Source: Blastococcus sp. (GTDB lineage: Bacteria; Actinomycetota; Actinomycetes; Mycobacteriales; Geodermatophilaceae). Taken from it: a stretch of DNA of 5,189 bases. The stretch spans positions 1 through 5,189 of the forward strand of contig JAOPUS010000358.1 of NCBI GenBank assembly GCA_025963345.1, written 5' to 3'. Positions 1 through 4,844 of the stretch are shown piece after piece. The notes beneath the pieces are model-generated. The model saw only the letters and a program-made list of their open reading frames with translations, was not told where the DNA came from and searched no databases. Position numbers and translations under genes: made by a program. Numbering within the stretch: the first letter of the stretch is position 1; every line of letters starts with the position of its first letter.

Positions 1-361
1 GGGCCGTGCTGGAGACCGTGGTGGCCCCGCTGAGCCCGAGCGCGGCGGCCACCGGCAGGTCCCGGACGCCGAGCTTGGCCAGGTCGGGGTCGGTGCAGAC
101 CCGGTCGACCTCCTCGGCGGTGAGCCCGACGTGCGGTACGCCGTCGAGAACGGCGATCGTCGCGGGCACCGCACCGCCCTTGCGGACGGCGGACTCCACG
201 TCGTCGGCCGCGGCGCGGTTGTCCGGCCGGGGGAGCCCGTGCGCGAGCAGTGTGCTCTCCAGGGCGACGACGGGGCGGCCCTCGCTCAGCGCGTCGGCCA
301 CCTCCGGGGACAGGACTGTGCGGGCGGGCAGACCGGGAGCCGGGGAAGGGGAGGGATGCAC
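1..361 (-). CDS. psuG: Pseudouridine-5'-phosphate glycosidase, N-terminal part (runs off left edge)
   Basis: This enzyme breaks the C-C glycosidic bond of pseudouridine 5'-phosphate to give uracil and ribose 5-phosphate, in the cytoplasm, usually after PsuK has phosphorylated pseudouridine. The 120 visible residues match the start of the family: 'LSPEVADAL' (17-25), 'PVVALESTLLAHGLP' (30-44), 'GAVPATIAVLDGVPHVGL' (63-80), 'VRDLP' (99-103) and 'GATTVSSTA' (112-120). E35 lines up with catalytic Glu31 of E. coli PsuG and K96 with Lys93, judged from memory of that sequence. The Schiff-base lysine (Lys166) and Asp149 fall outside the window. The GTG at 361 is the only in-frame start I find that keeps the conserved N-terminus whole. 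It has no good Shine-Dalgarno, and a CATGAT -10-like box ends 6 bp upstream, so the mRNA may be leaderless. It is divergent from the DUF3039 gene. No psuK is visible. Confidence 0.93.
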   Translation of the reverse strand, partial: MHPSPSPAPGLPARTVLSPEVADALSEGRPVVALESTLLAHGLPRPDNRAAADDVESAVRKGGAVPATIAVLDGVPHVGLTAEEVDRVCTDPDLAKLGVRDLPVAAALGLSGATTVSSTA

Positions 362-410
362 CCTGTCATCATGGAGGGCGCACCGTCGCCGCCTATCAGG
401 GGAGTACACC
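362..410. promoter_or_regulatory. Divergent intergenic region between psuG and the DUF3039 gene
   Basis: The 49 bp between two divergent starts must hold at least part of both promoters. On the minus strand, CATGAT (373-368) ends 6 bp before the psuG GTG, which fits a -10 box with a leaderless transcript. On the plus strand, the overlapping CATCAT (367-372) and TATCAG (394-399) are possible -10 boxes for DUF3039, but neither has a TTGACA-like -35 at the usual distance. An AGGGGAG Shine-Dalgarno at 398-404 lies 6 bp before the DUF3039 GTG and fixes that start. The promoter calls are inference from short motifs. Confidence 0.4.
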
Positions 411-641
411 GTGAGCAGTTCCGACATCCTGGAGCGCCCGGACGTCCGCGACTCCGACACCGGCAACGCCAACGAGGTCTTCCACTACGTCCGCAAGAAC
501 AAGATCGCCGAGAGCGCCGTCATGGGCACGATGGTCGAGGCCCTGTGCGGCGAGGTCTTCCCGGTGACCAAGAGCCCCAAGCCCGGCAGCCCGGTCTGCC
601 CGGCCTGCAAGGAGGTCTACCAGCAGCTCAAGAAGAGCTGA
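411..641 (+). CDS. DUF3039 family small Cys-containing protein
   Basis: This 76-residue cytoplasmic protein is of unknown function and restricted to Actinobacteria. The family pattern is clear: 'FHYVRKNKIAES' (24-35), 'GTMVEALCG' (39-47) and 'PVCPACKEVYQQL' (61-73). H25, C46, C63 and C66 could form a single zinc site, although zinc binding is my inference from the spacing. The GTG start at 411 is chosen because AGGGGAG sits 6 bp upstream and the family's Asp-rich N-terminus begins here. The same frame stays open to position 6, but upstream it runs antisense to psuG and reads as low-complexity Arg/Ser sequence, so it is not coding. The stop lies 3 bp from the stop of the convergent YihY-family gene. 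From memory, M. tuberculosis has the same convergent pair as Rv2708c and Rv2707, between sigA and sigB. No substrate or partner can be read from the sequence. Confidence 0.92.
   Translation: MSSSDILERPDVRDSDTGNANEVFHYVRKNKIAESAVMGTMVEALCGEVFPVTKSPKPGSPVCPACKEVYQQLKKS
624..640. terminator. Weak hairpin at the junction of convergent genes
   Basis: CAGCTC (624-629) and GAGCTG (635-640) form a perfect 6-bp inverted repeat around the loop AAGAA. It lies in the last codons of the DUF3039 gene and just beyond the stop of the minus-strand YihY gene. It could act as a small bidirectional terminator, since the genes are tail to tail with 3 bp between them. The stem is short, there is no T-run on either strand, and the coding constraint (Gln-Leu-Lys-Lys-Ser) could produce it by chance. 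Confidence 0.22.
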
Positions 642-644
642 CCG

Positions 645-1748
645 CTAGAGGAGGCCGAGCTTGCGGGCCTCCGACGCCAGCTTCGCTGCGCGCCGCTCGC
701 GGCGGCGGCGGTCGTGCCGCCGAAGGGGGGCCGGCCAGCGGTCCTGGATCGTGGCGTTGAGCTCGGCGCCCAGCAGCACGGCCATGCCGAAGAAGAAGCA
801 GAACAGCAGCGCGCCGATGGGGGCCGCCAGCGCCCCGTAGGGCAGCGCGGTCGTGAGGATGTCGGCGACGTAGGCGCGGAGCACCAGCGCGGCCAGCAGG
901 AAGAAGGCCCAGGCGAAGATCGCGCCCGGCAGGTGTCGGCGCCAGGGCAGCCGGTTGGGCAGCACCACGTGGTAGAAGCTCGTCAGCGCCAGCAGCAGGC
1001 CCACGAGAACGAGTGGCCAGTAGACCGCGTTGACCAGGACCGTGGCCGTCGACCGCCAGTCAGCCGGCAGCAGGTCGACCAGCACCCCCCGGCCCAGCAC
1101 CAGCAGCGGCAGCGTCAGGACAGCCATGAACATGCCGACGACGAACAGCCACAGCGCCTTGAGCCGCGTCCGGATCGGCCCGCGCACGTCCCGCTGGTCG
1201 TAGGCGATGACGATCGTGTTCATGAACGTGGCGGTCGCCGACGAACCCGCCCACAGCGAGAGCAGGAAACCGAGGCTGACCACGTCCAGGCGGCCGGAGC
1301 CGAGGATGTCGGCCAGGGTCGGCCGGACGAGGGAGTCGACGACATCGGGGGTGAGCACCTGGGCCGACGCGTCGAGCAGCCGGTCCTCGATCTGGCGCAC
1401 CGACGCGCCGCCGATCACGTCGGCCAGGTAGCCCAGCGATCCCAGGAGCCCGATCAGCAGCGGCGGGACCGACAGGATCTGCCAGAAGGCAGCCTCAGCC
1501 GACAGTCCGAGGATGCGGTCCTGCCAGGCCTTGGCGAGGGCACGCCCGAGCACCTCGAGGGGCACCCGCAGCGGTGTGGGCCAGCTCGCAAGCCGCCCCT
1601 GGCGGGGGGCCGAACCGGCGGTCTCGTCGTCCGGGACCGGACCTGCCGGCCGTTCGACGACCGGGCTCGCGTCGTCGGCTGCCTCCGGGTCCCCGGCGGG
1701 CGCCGGGGAGCCCGAGGGCAGGACGGTGCTCACCCGCTCAGTGTGCAC
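645..1748 (-). CDS. YihY/virulence factor BrkB family inner-membrane protein
   Basis: This 367-residue polytopic membrane protein belongs to the YihY/BrkB family (PF03631). Its biochemical role is unknown, and the old link to RNase BN is a misassignment. Residues 1-60 are a Pro/Ala/Asp-rich, probably disordered cytoplasmic tail. Six hydrophobic segments follow at roughly 88-110, 155-175, 197-217, 237-257, 274-292 and 305-328. Family motifs include 'GLSAEAAFWQILSVPPLLIG' (81-100) and 'LLGAELNATI' (325-334). The C-terminus (340-365) is strongly basic, with an Arg run at 347-350, which fits a cytoplasmic end. I chose the GTG at 1748 because GGGGGAG sits 7 bp upstream; the next GTG at 1733 has no good Shine-Dalgarno. 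The frame stays open to 1961, but that part overlaps the end of vanW. The gene lies 28 bp after the vanW stop and is probably co-transcribed with it. Confidence 0.92.
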   Translation of the reverse strand: MHTERVSTVLPSGSPAPAGDPEAADDASPVVERPAGPVPDDETAGSAPRQGRLASWPTPLRVPLEVLGRALAKAWQDRILGLSAEAAFWQILSVPPLLIGLLGSLGYLADVIGGASVRQIEDRLLDASAQVLTPDVVDSLVRPTLADILGSGRLDVVSLGFLLSLWAGSSATATFMNTIVIAYDQRDVRGPIRTRLKALWLFVVGMFMAVLTLPLLVLGRGVLVDLLPADWRSTATVLVNAVYWPLVLVGLLLALTSFYHVVLPNRLPWRRHLPGAIFAWAFFLLAALVLRAYVADILTTALPYGALAAPIGALLFCFFFGMAVLLGAELNATIQDRWPAPLRRHDRRRRERRAAKLASEARKLGLL

Positions 1749-1755
1749 GCCGGAT

Positions 1756-1773
1756 CTCCCCCAGGCCGGGGAG
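1756..1773 (-). promoter_or_regulatory. Hairpin containing the ribosome-binding site of the YihY gene
   Basis: Reading leftward, CTCCCC (1773-1768), a six-base loop (1767-1762) and GGGGAG (1761-1756) form a perfect 6-bp GC-rich hairpin that begins 3 bases after the vanW stop. Its 3' arm is most of the GGGGGAG Shine-Dalgarno (1762-1756) of the next gene, 7 bases before the GTG at 1748. Folded, it would hide the site. A ribosome finishing vanW would cover or melt it, which is the classic layout for translational coupling. The repeat is seen directly; the regulatory role is inference. Confidence 0.5.
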
Positions 1774-1776
1774 CGC

Positions 1777-3984
1777 TCAGGCGGCCCGGCGAGCCGGACG
1801 GCGGACGAAGGGCCGGTCCGTCGGGCGCCGTCCACCGGTCCCGGCCGTCCCCGCCGGAGCGGAGCCGGCGGGTGCCGGGGCCCCCGGCGCCGGCGGGACA
1901 CAGCGGATGATCGGCTCGGCGGCGTAGTGGGTCTGGAAGTTCTCCCGCTTGATCTCTGCACCCGAGTCGAGATCCTTGAACACCCGGGTCACGGTGATGT
2001 CGAAGCCCTGGGCGCCTGCCTGCGGGTGGCATTCGCCGTCGTCGGCCTTCTCCTGGACCGCCGGCTCCCGGACGTTGACCCGGTTGCCGCTGATCGACTC
2101 GATGTCGTAGCGCTTGGTCCCGTAGAAGGTGACGGTGAGCGTGCCCGGCGTCCAGGCCGTGTCGACGTAGACGCCGGTGTCGCTGTCGTTCTTCCACTGC
2201 AGGTCGATCTGGCCCTCGTAGACCGTGGCCTCGCGCCCGGCCGGGTAGCGGCTGATGTAGTAGCTGTGCGGCTTGTGGTAGACGTCCTCGAGGCCGGAGA
2301 AGAACACCGCGTTGAACATCGTGGTGGCGAACTGGCTGATCCCGCCGCCGACGGCGGTCGTGAACTTGCCGCCGCTGATGACGCCCGCGGGGACGTAGCC
2401 CTGCGCGGTGCCGCGCGGGCCGGTGAAGGTGTTCAGGCTGAACGTCTCGCCGGGCATGACCAGCGCCCCGTCCACCTCTTCGGCGACCACGCGGATGTTG
2501 ATCCCGCTCTGGGCGTTGCCGATGTTGGTCGTGAAGCTGCCGATCTCCTCCTTCACGCCGAGCGCCTGGGCTTCCTCGGTGGTGAAGTCCGCCGGGATCG
2601 GCCCCAGCTCGGCGTTGAGCGTGCGCGGGGCCGACTGGGTCAGCACGGTCATCAGCTGCTCGGCGAGGTGGTCGGGGGCGATCCCGATGCCGTCGACCGA
2701 GGGGACGACGGTGACCGCGCCGCCGGACAGCTCGAAGCGGGCGTCCTCCGCGCCGCTGCCGAAGACCTTGAGCTCCTCGCCCAGGGCCGTCTGCAGCGCG
2801 GCCGGGTCGATGGTGACGACGAGCTTGCCGTCCTCCTGGGGCGTGAAGGTCAGCGACGCGGCGATGGCCGCGACCGGCACCTCGGCCGACGTGCCGTCGG
2901 ACCCCTCGATGCCCACGGGTGCCGACAGGGCGGGCGTGACCGTCTCGTCGAGGACCCGCTGTGCCTCGGCCCGGTCGACGTGGACCTTCGCGACGTCCAC
3001 CGGGAGCTCGATCGGGGTGCTCGGGTCGCCACCCGAGGCGAGCGCGGCGGTGATCGCCTCCGCTGCACCCTCGCGGTCGAGTGCCCGTCCGTCTGCCGGG
3101 TCCACGACGCTGGGCGTGGTCCCGTCGATGCTGATCGTGGCGTCGACCGGGACGCGGTCGACCTGCGCCGCGATCGTCTCGATCTGGGCGGAGAGGGCCG
3201 TCTCCTCGCTGGTGATGACCGGGTCGACCTCGCGGTCGCTGAACAGCGTCACCAGGCGGGTCCACGGGTTCAACGGCAGGTCGTCGGCGGCGTCCACGGT
3301 CCCGGCGATGTCGAGCGTGATGCCCGCCGTGGCGGGGGAGAGGGTGGACTCCACGTCGTCGGTCACCACGGTGTGGTCGGCCTGGACACGCGGAGTCAGT
3401 TCTTCCTCCAGTGTGCTGGCGGCTGCGGCGGGGGAGAGCCCGCCGATGTCGACGCCGGCCACGACCGTCGAGCGCGGAATGTCCCCGGAGGCGACGAGCA
3501 GGTCGACGCCGTAGAGGGCGGCGAGGACGGCGACGACGCCGGCCGGGGCCAGAACGGCGCGGCGGCGCCACCACGGCGCACGAGGGCCGTCTGCGGGCGG
3601 CTCGCCGCCCGGCGGGGGACCGGCGGGGGTGTCCGTGCCGTCGTCCCTGCCGTCGTCCCTGCCGTCGTGCTCCGCCGGAAGGGCGCCCAGGGCGGCGGTG
3701 GCGTCGTCCTGGGGCTCAGCGGTCGTGGCGGAGTCGTCGGTCGTGTCCCGGTCGAACGCCTCGGTGCTCCAGTCGTCGTCGGGCGCTACCGGGGTCGCGA
3801 CCCGGTCGGCGTCGGGCGCGCCGAGGAGCCAGTCGCGCGTCACCGGGCGCGTGTCGTCGGCCGCGCCGGCGGGCAGCTGCGGGCCTCCGTCGGGCGCGGG
3901 GCCGTCGGCGCGCATGCGCACGGTCTCGTCGGGCACGGGTTCGTGCCGCACCGTGTCGTCGGACATGGCGGGGCGCTGCGGCAT
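1777..3984 (-). CDS. VanW family protein, membrane-anchored, with peptidoglycan-binding-like repeats
   Basis: A 735-residue envelope protein. VanW proteins occur in vanB-type vancomycin-resistance clusters and widely elsewhere, but their reaction is unknown; a cell-wall role is inferred from partner domains. Residues 1-138 are an Asp/Pro/Thr-rich cytoplasmic tail, followed by 'WWRRR' and one membrane segment (144-166), so the rest lies outside. 'VVAGVDIGGLSPAAAASTL' (174-192) opens the first YoaR-like PG_binding_4 unit (about 174-300), with a second at about 335-450. The VanW domain spans about 480-625, with 'PGETFSLN' (511-518), 'GGGISQFATTMFNAVFFSGL' (546-565), 'HSYYISRYPAGREATV' (573-588) and 'DLQWKN' (594-599). 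The only two cysteines, C652 and C695, follow it and could form a disulfide. The ATG at 3984 has GGAGG 8 bp upstream and third positions are almost all G/C from there; the frame opens at 4101 without a Shine-Dalgarno. Nearby genes show no resistance cluster. Confidence 0.93.
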   Translation of the reverse strand: MPQRPAMSDDTVRHEPVPDETVRMRADGPAPDGGPQLPAGAADDTRPVTRDWLLGAPDADRVATPVAPDDDWSTEAFDRDTTDDSATTAEPQDDATAALGALPAEHDGRDDGRDDGTDTPAGPPPGGEPPADGPRAPWWRRRAVLAPAGVVAVLAALYGVDLLVASGDIPRSTVVAGVDIGGLSPAAAASTLEEELTPRVQADHTVVTDDVESTLSPATAGITLDIAGTVDAADDLPLNPWTRLVTLFSDREVDPVITSEETALSAQIETIAAQVDRVPVDATISIDGTTPSVVDPADGRALDREGAAEAITAALASGGDPSTPIELPVDVAKVHVDRAEAQRVLDETVTPALSAPVGIEGSDGTSAEVPVAAIAASLTFTPQEDGKLVVTIDPAALQTALGEELKVFGSGAEDARFELSGGAVTVVPSVDGIGIAPDHLAEQLMTVLTQSAPRTLNAELGPIPADFTTEEAQALGVKEEIGSFTTNIGNAQSGINIRVVAEEVDGALVMPGETFSLNTFTGPRGTAQGYVPAGVISGGKFTTAVGGGISQFATTMFNAVFFSGLEDVYHKPHSYYISRYPAGREATVYEGQIDLQWKNDSDTGVYVDTAWTPGTLTVTFYGTKRYDIESISGNRVNVREPAVQEKADDGECHPQAGAQGFDITVTRVFKDLDSGAEIKRENFQTHYAAEPIIRCVPPAPGAPAPAGSAPAGTAGTGGRRPTDRPFVRRPARRAA
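3641..3664 (-). repeat. Two perfect tandem 12-bp units inside vanW
   Basis: TCGTCCCTGCCG occurs twice in a row (3641-3652 and 3653-3664), with a partial copy just before (3633-3640) and TCGT just after. Read on the minus strand it encodes the acidic GRDD-type repeat in residues 107-119, within the disordered cytoplasmic tail. It is in frame, so a change in copy number would only lengthen or shorten the tail by four residues. This is a likely slippage site. Confidence 0.8.
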
Positions 3985-4126
3985 GGGGGAGTCCTCCGGG
4001 GGGCGTCGACCGGGGGTCCCCGGGAACGACGGAGCCGCCGGCCCTCCCTCCGCACGAGGCGGTATGGAGGACGCGGCGGCGTCGTCGGGTGTGGCTGTCA
4101 TCGCGGGCGCGACGATATCGCCTTAC
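3985..4126 (-). other. Leader between the DUF7455 gene and vanW (alternative N-terminal extension)
   Basis: This 142-bp stretch contains an in-frame ATG at 4101 that would add 39 residues to the VanW protein. About 9 of the 39 codons end in A or T, against about 2 of the first 50 codons after 3984, so it reads more like untranslated leader. The vanW Shine-Dalgarno GGAGG lies at 3997-3993. A TATCGT box (4118-4113) ends 11 bp before the ATG at 4101 and could serve as a -10 box with no convincing -35, which leaves a near-leaderless start at 4101 possible. No terminator is apparent, so readthrough from the DUF7455 gene is plausible. Confidence 0.55.
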
Positions 4127-4351
4127 TCACGCAGTCACGTGCTGCTCGCCGTCCGTGTCGATGATGTCGACAGCGATATCGCGAAGCTTGCTCTCGTACT
4201 CGCGAGCGTGGTGCCCGCAGAAGACGAGATCGCTGCCGCTCGCAAGCACGACGCGCACCTTGGCCAGCGCCCCACAGCGGTCGCAGTGGAACGGAACGAT
4301 GAGGTCATCGGTGGGCGGGGTCGTCGTCAGCGTCTGGGTCATCTGGCTCAT
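4127..4351 (-). CDS. DUF7455 family small zinc-ribbon-like protein
   Basis: A 74-residue cytoplasmic protein. The N-terminus (1-17) is Thr/Gln-rich and probably flexible. The core carries 'CDRCGALAKVRVVL' (23-36) and 'LVFCGHHAREYE' (42-53). C23, C26, C45 and H47 or H48 would make a CxxC...CxH zinc ribbon, a fold common in nucleic-acid and RNA-polymerase-associated proteins. The function is unknown; zinc binding is inferred. I recall small proteins of this family beside the primary sigma gene (hrdB/sigA) in other actinomycetes, which fits the order here. The ATG at 4351 is preferred, with purine-rich GAGAGCGAG just upstream serving as a weak Shine-Dalgarno. A GTG at 4354 and an ATG at 4342 are alternatives that change the length by one to three residues. 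The C-terminus (54-74) is acidic and likely helical. The gene sits 142 bp before vanW and about 490 bp after the sigA stop. Confidence 0.88.
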   Translation of the reverse strand: MSQMTQTLTTTPPTDDLIVPFHCDRCGALAKVRVVLASGSDLVFCGHHAREYESKLRDIAVDIIDTDGEQHVTA

Positions 4352-4371
4352 CACTCGCTCTCTACCGCACG

Positions 4372-4389
4372 GATCCGCGGATGCGGATC
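4372..4389. repeat. Perfect 7-bp inverted repeat upstream of the DUF7455 gene
   Basis: GATCCGC (4372-4378), a GGAT spacer and GCGGATC (4383-4389) form a perfect inverted repeat that ends 20 bp before the ATG at 4351. The core word CGGAT also recurs three times in direct orientation between 4370 and 4388. It could be a leader hairpin or a binding site for a dimeric regulator. There is no T-run after it on the minus strand, so a terminator is unlikely. Confidence 0.45.
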
Positions 4390-4624
4390 GGCCTCCTGCA
4401 CAGCGCCAGGATGGCCCCTCGTGTTCCCGTTCCGACCCCCGATCACCACCGACTCGCCGAAAGAGATGAGTCCGTGATGCGGAGGTGCTGGTGGAGCGGG
4501 TTCAGCAGGGGACGTCACTGGGTGAAACCGGTGGTGCACGTGCTGGTTGTCGTCTGCCGGACCGGTGAGGTACCGGGCCGACCGTGGGTCCACTGCTGTA
4601 CTGACTGTTGCCTTGCTGCCCCCC

Positions 4625-4661
4625 ACGCTACGCCGTCTACCCGAGAGGCGTCGCCGTCACA
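4625..4661 (-). promoter_or_regulatory. Possible promoter for the DUF7455-vanW-yihY unit
   Basis: On the minus strand, TGTGAC (4661-4656) is followed after 16 bp by TAGACG (4639-4634), and TAGCGT (4630-4625) lies just beyond. TAGCGT fits the TAnnnT -10 pattern of actinobacterial sigma-A promoters, but the -35 match is poor at either spacing. If used, the transcript would carry a leader of about 270 bases. This is a weak motif-based guess. Confidence 0.2.
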
Positions 4662-4662
4662 C

Positions 4663-4681
4663 TGCGGTCCTCCGGACCGCA
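4663..4681. repeat. Perfect 8-bp inverted repeat in the sigA-DUF7455 gap
   Basis: TGCGGTCC (4663-4670), TCC and GGACCGCA (4674-4681) form a perfect 8-bp inverted repeat with a 3-base loop. Read leftward it sits just upstream of the possible promoter at 4625-4661, about where an activator or repressor site would lie. It is also 113 bp beyond the sigA terminator, so a second terminator is an alternative, although no T-run follows on the minus strand. Confidence 0.45.
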
Positions 4682-4793
4682 CCGCGACCAGGAGCCGTTT
4701 CCCAGTGGCGTGGAGCCGCTGCGTCACGCCTGCCCGGGACCCTCCGGACCCCACTCGGCGCGAACCCGGTGTCTCCCCCCATGGAGGTACAGC

Positions 4794-4831
4794 ACGAGGG
4801 CCCGACCGGGCGTCGCAGGTCGGGCCCTCGT
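4794..4831 (-). terminator. sigA transcription terminator hairpin
   Basis: ACGAGGGCCCGACC (4794-4807) and GGTCGGGCCCTCGT (4818-4831) are perfect 14-bp complementary arms around a 10-base loop, starting 13 bp past the sigA stop. It is the strongest hairpin in the window. No T-run follows on the minus strand, which is common for terminators in high-GC actinomycetes. Its position directly behind the stop makes transcript ending or 3'-end protection the likely role. It separates sigA from the DUF7455 gene. Confidence 0.85.
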
Positions 4832-4844
4832 CGTGCGGGGGCGC

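Larger units (their letters stand above)
4352..4793. other. Gene-free gap between the sigA terminator and the DUF7455 gene
   Basis: I find no convincing coding sequence in these 442 bp. A minus-strand frame of 91 codons (4351-4626) is open, but roughly a third of its third positions are A or T, unlike every real gene here, and its product resembles no family I know. The region should hold the promoter and leader of the DUF7455 gene. It contains perfect inverted repeats at 4372-4389 and 4663-4681, and an 8-bp GCACGTGC palindrome at 4536-4543. I see no tRNA cloverleaf on either strand. A small RNA is possible but unsupported. Confidence 0.6.

Noticed and set aside
6..410. Upstream extension of the DUF3039 frame to an ATG at position 6
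   Set aside because: The extension runs antisense through psuG and is low-complexity; a good Shine-Dalgarno and the family N-terminus place the start at 411.
714..1910. A 398-codon plus-strand open frame over the YihY gene
   Set aside because: The product is Gln/Arg/Asp-rich and featureless and lies antisense to a recognisable membrane protein, so it is a composition artefact.
1730..3574. A 614-codon minus-strand frame overlapping vanW in another phase
   Set aside because: It is almost wholly Arg/Gly/Pro, as expected for a shifted reading of GC-rich coding DNA; the VanW frame carries the family motifs.
1777..3984. VanW as evidence of a glycopeptide-resistance cluster
   Set aside because: No vanR/S/H/A/B/X/Y genes are present; VanW-domain proteins are common single genes in actinomycetes, and the neighbours here are housekeeping.
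1513..4164. An 883-codon plus-strand open frame antisense to vanW and part of the YihY gene
   Set aside because: It is a high-GC shadow: the product is Arg/Gly/Val/Asp-rich low-complexity sequence without a known domain, while the minus strand encodes clear VanW and YihY families.
4391..4434. GGAAC-type boxes on the minus strand suggesting an ECF-sigma promoter
   Set aside because: Two GGAAC words occur, but neither is followed at 16-17 bp by a good CGTT/CGTC-type -10 box; the evidence is too thin.
4351..4626. A 91-codon minus-strand frame abutting the DUF7455 gene
   Set aside because: The third-position G/C bias is missing, there is no family resemblance, and the frame crosses the inverted repeat and leader; it is more likely non-coding.
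4741..4793. A GGGTTCGCGCC stretch on the minus strand resembling a tRNA T-arm
   Set aside because: The flanking bases do not pair as a T-stem, and no acceptor, D or anticodon arms can be built around it.
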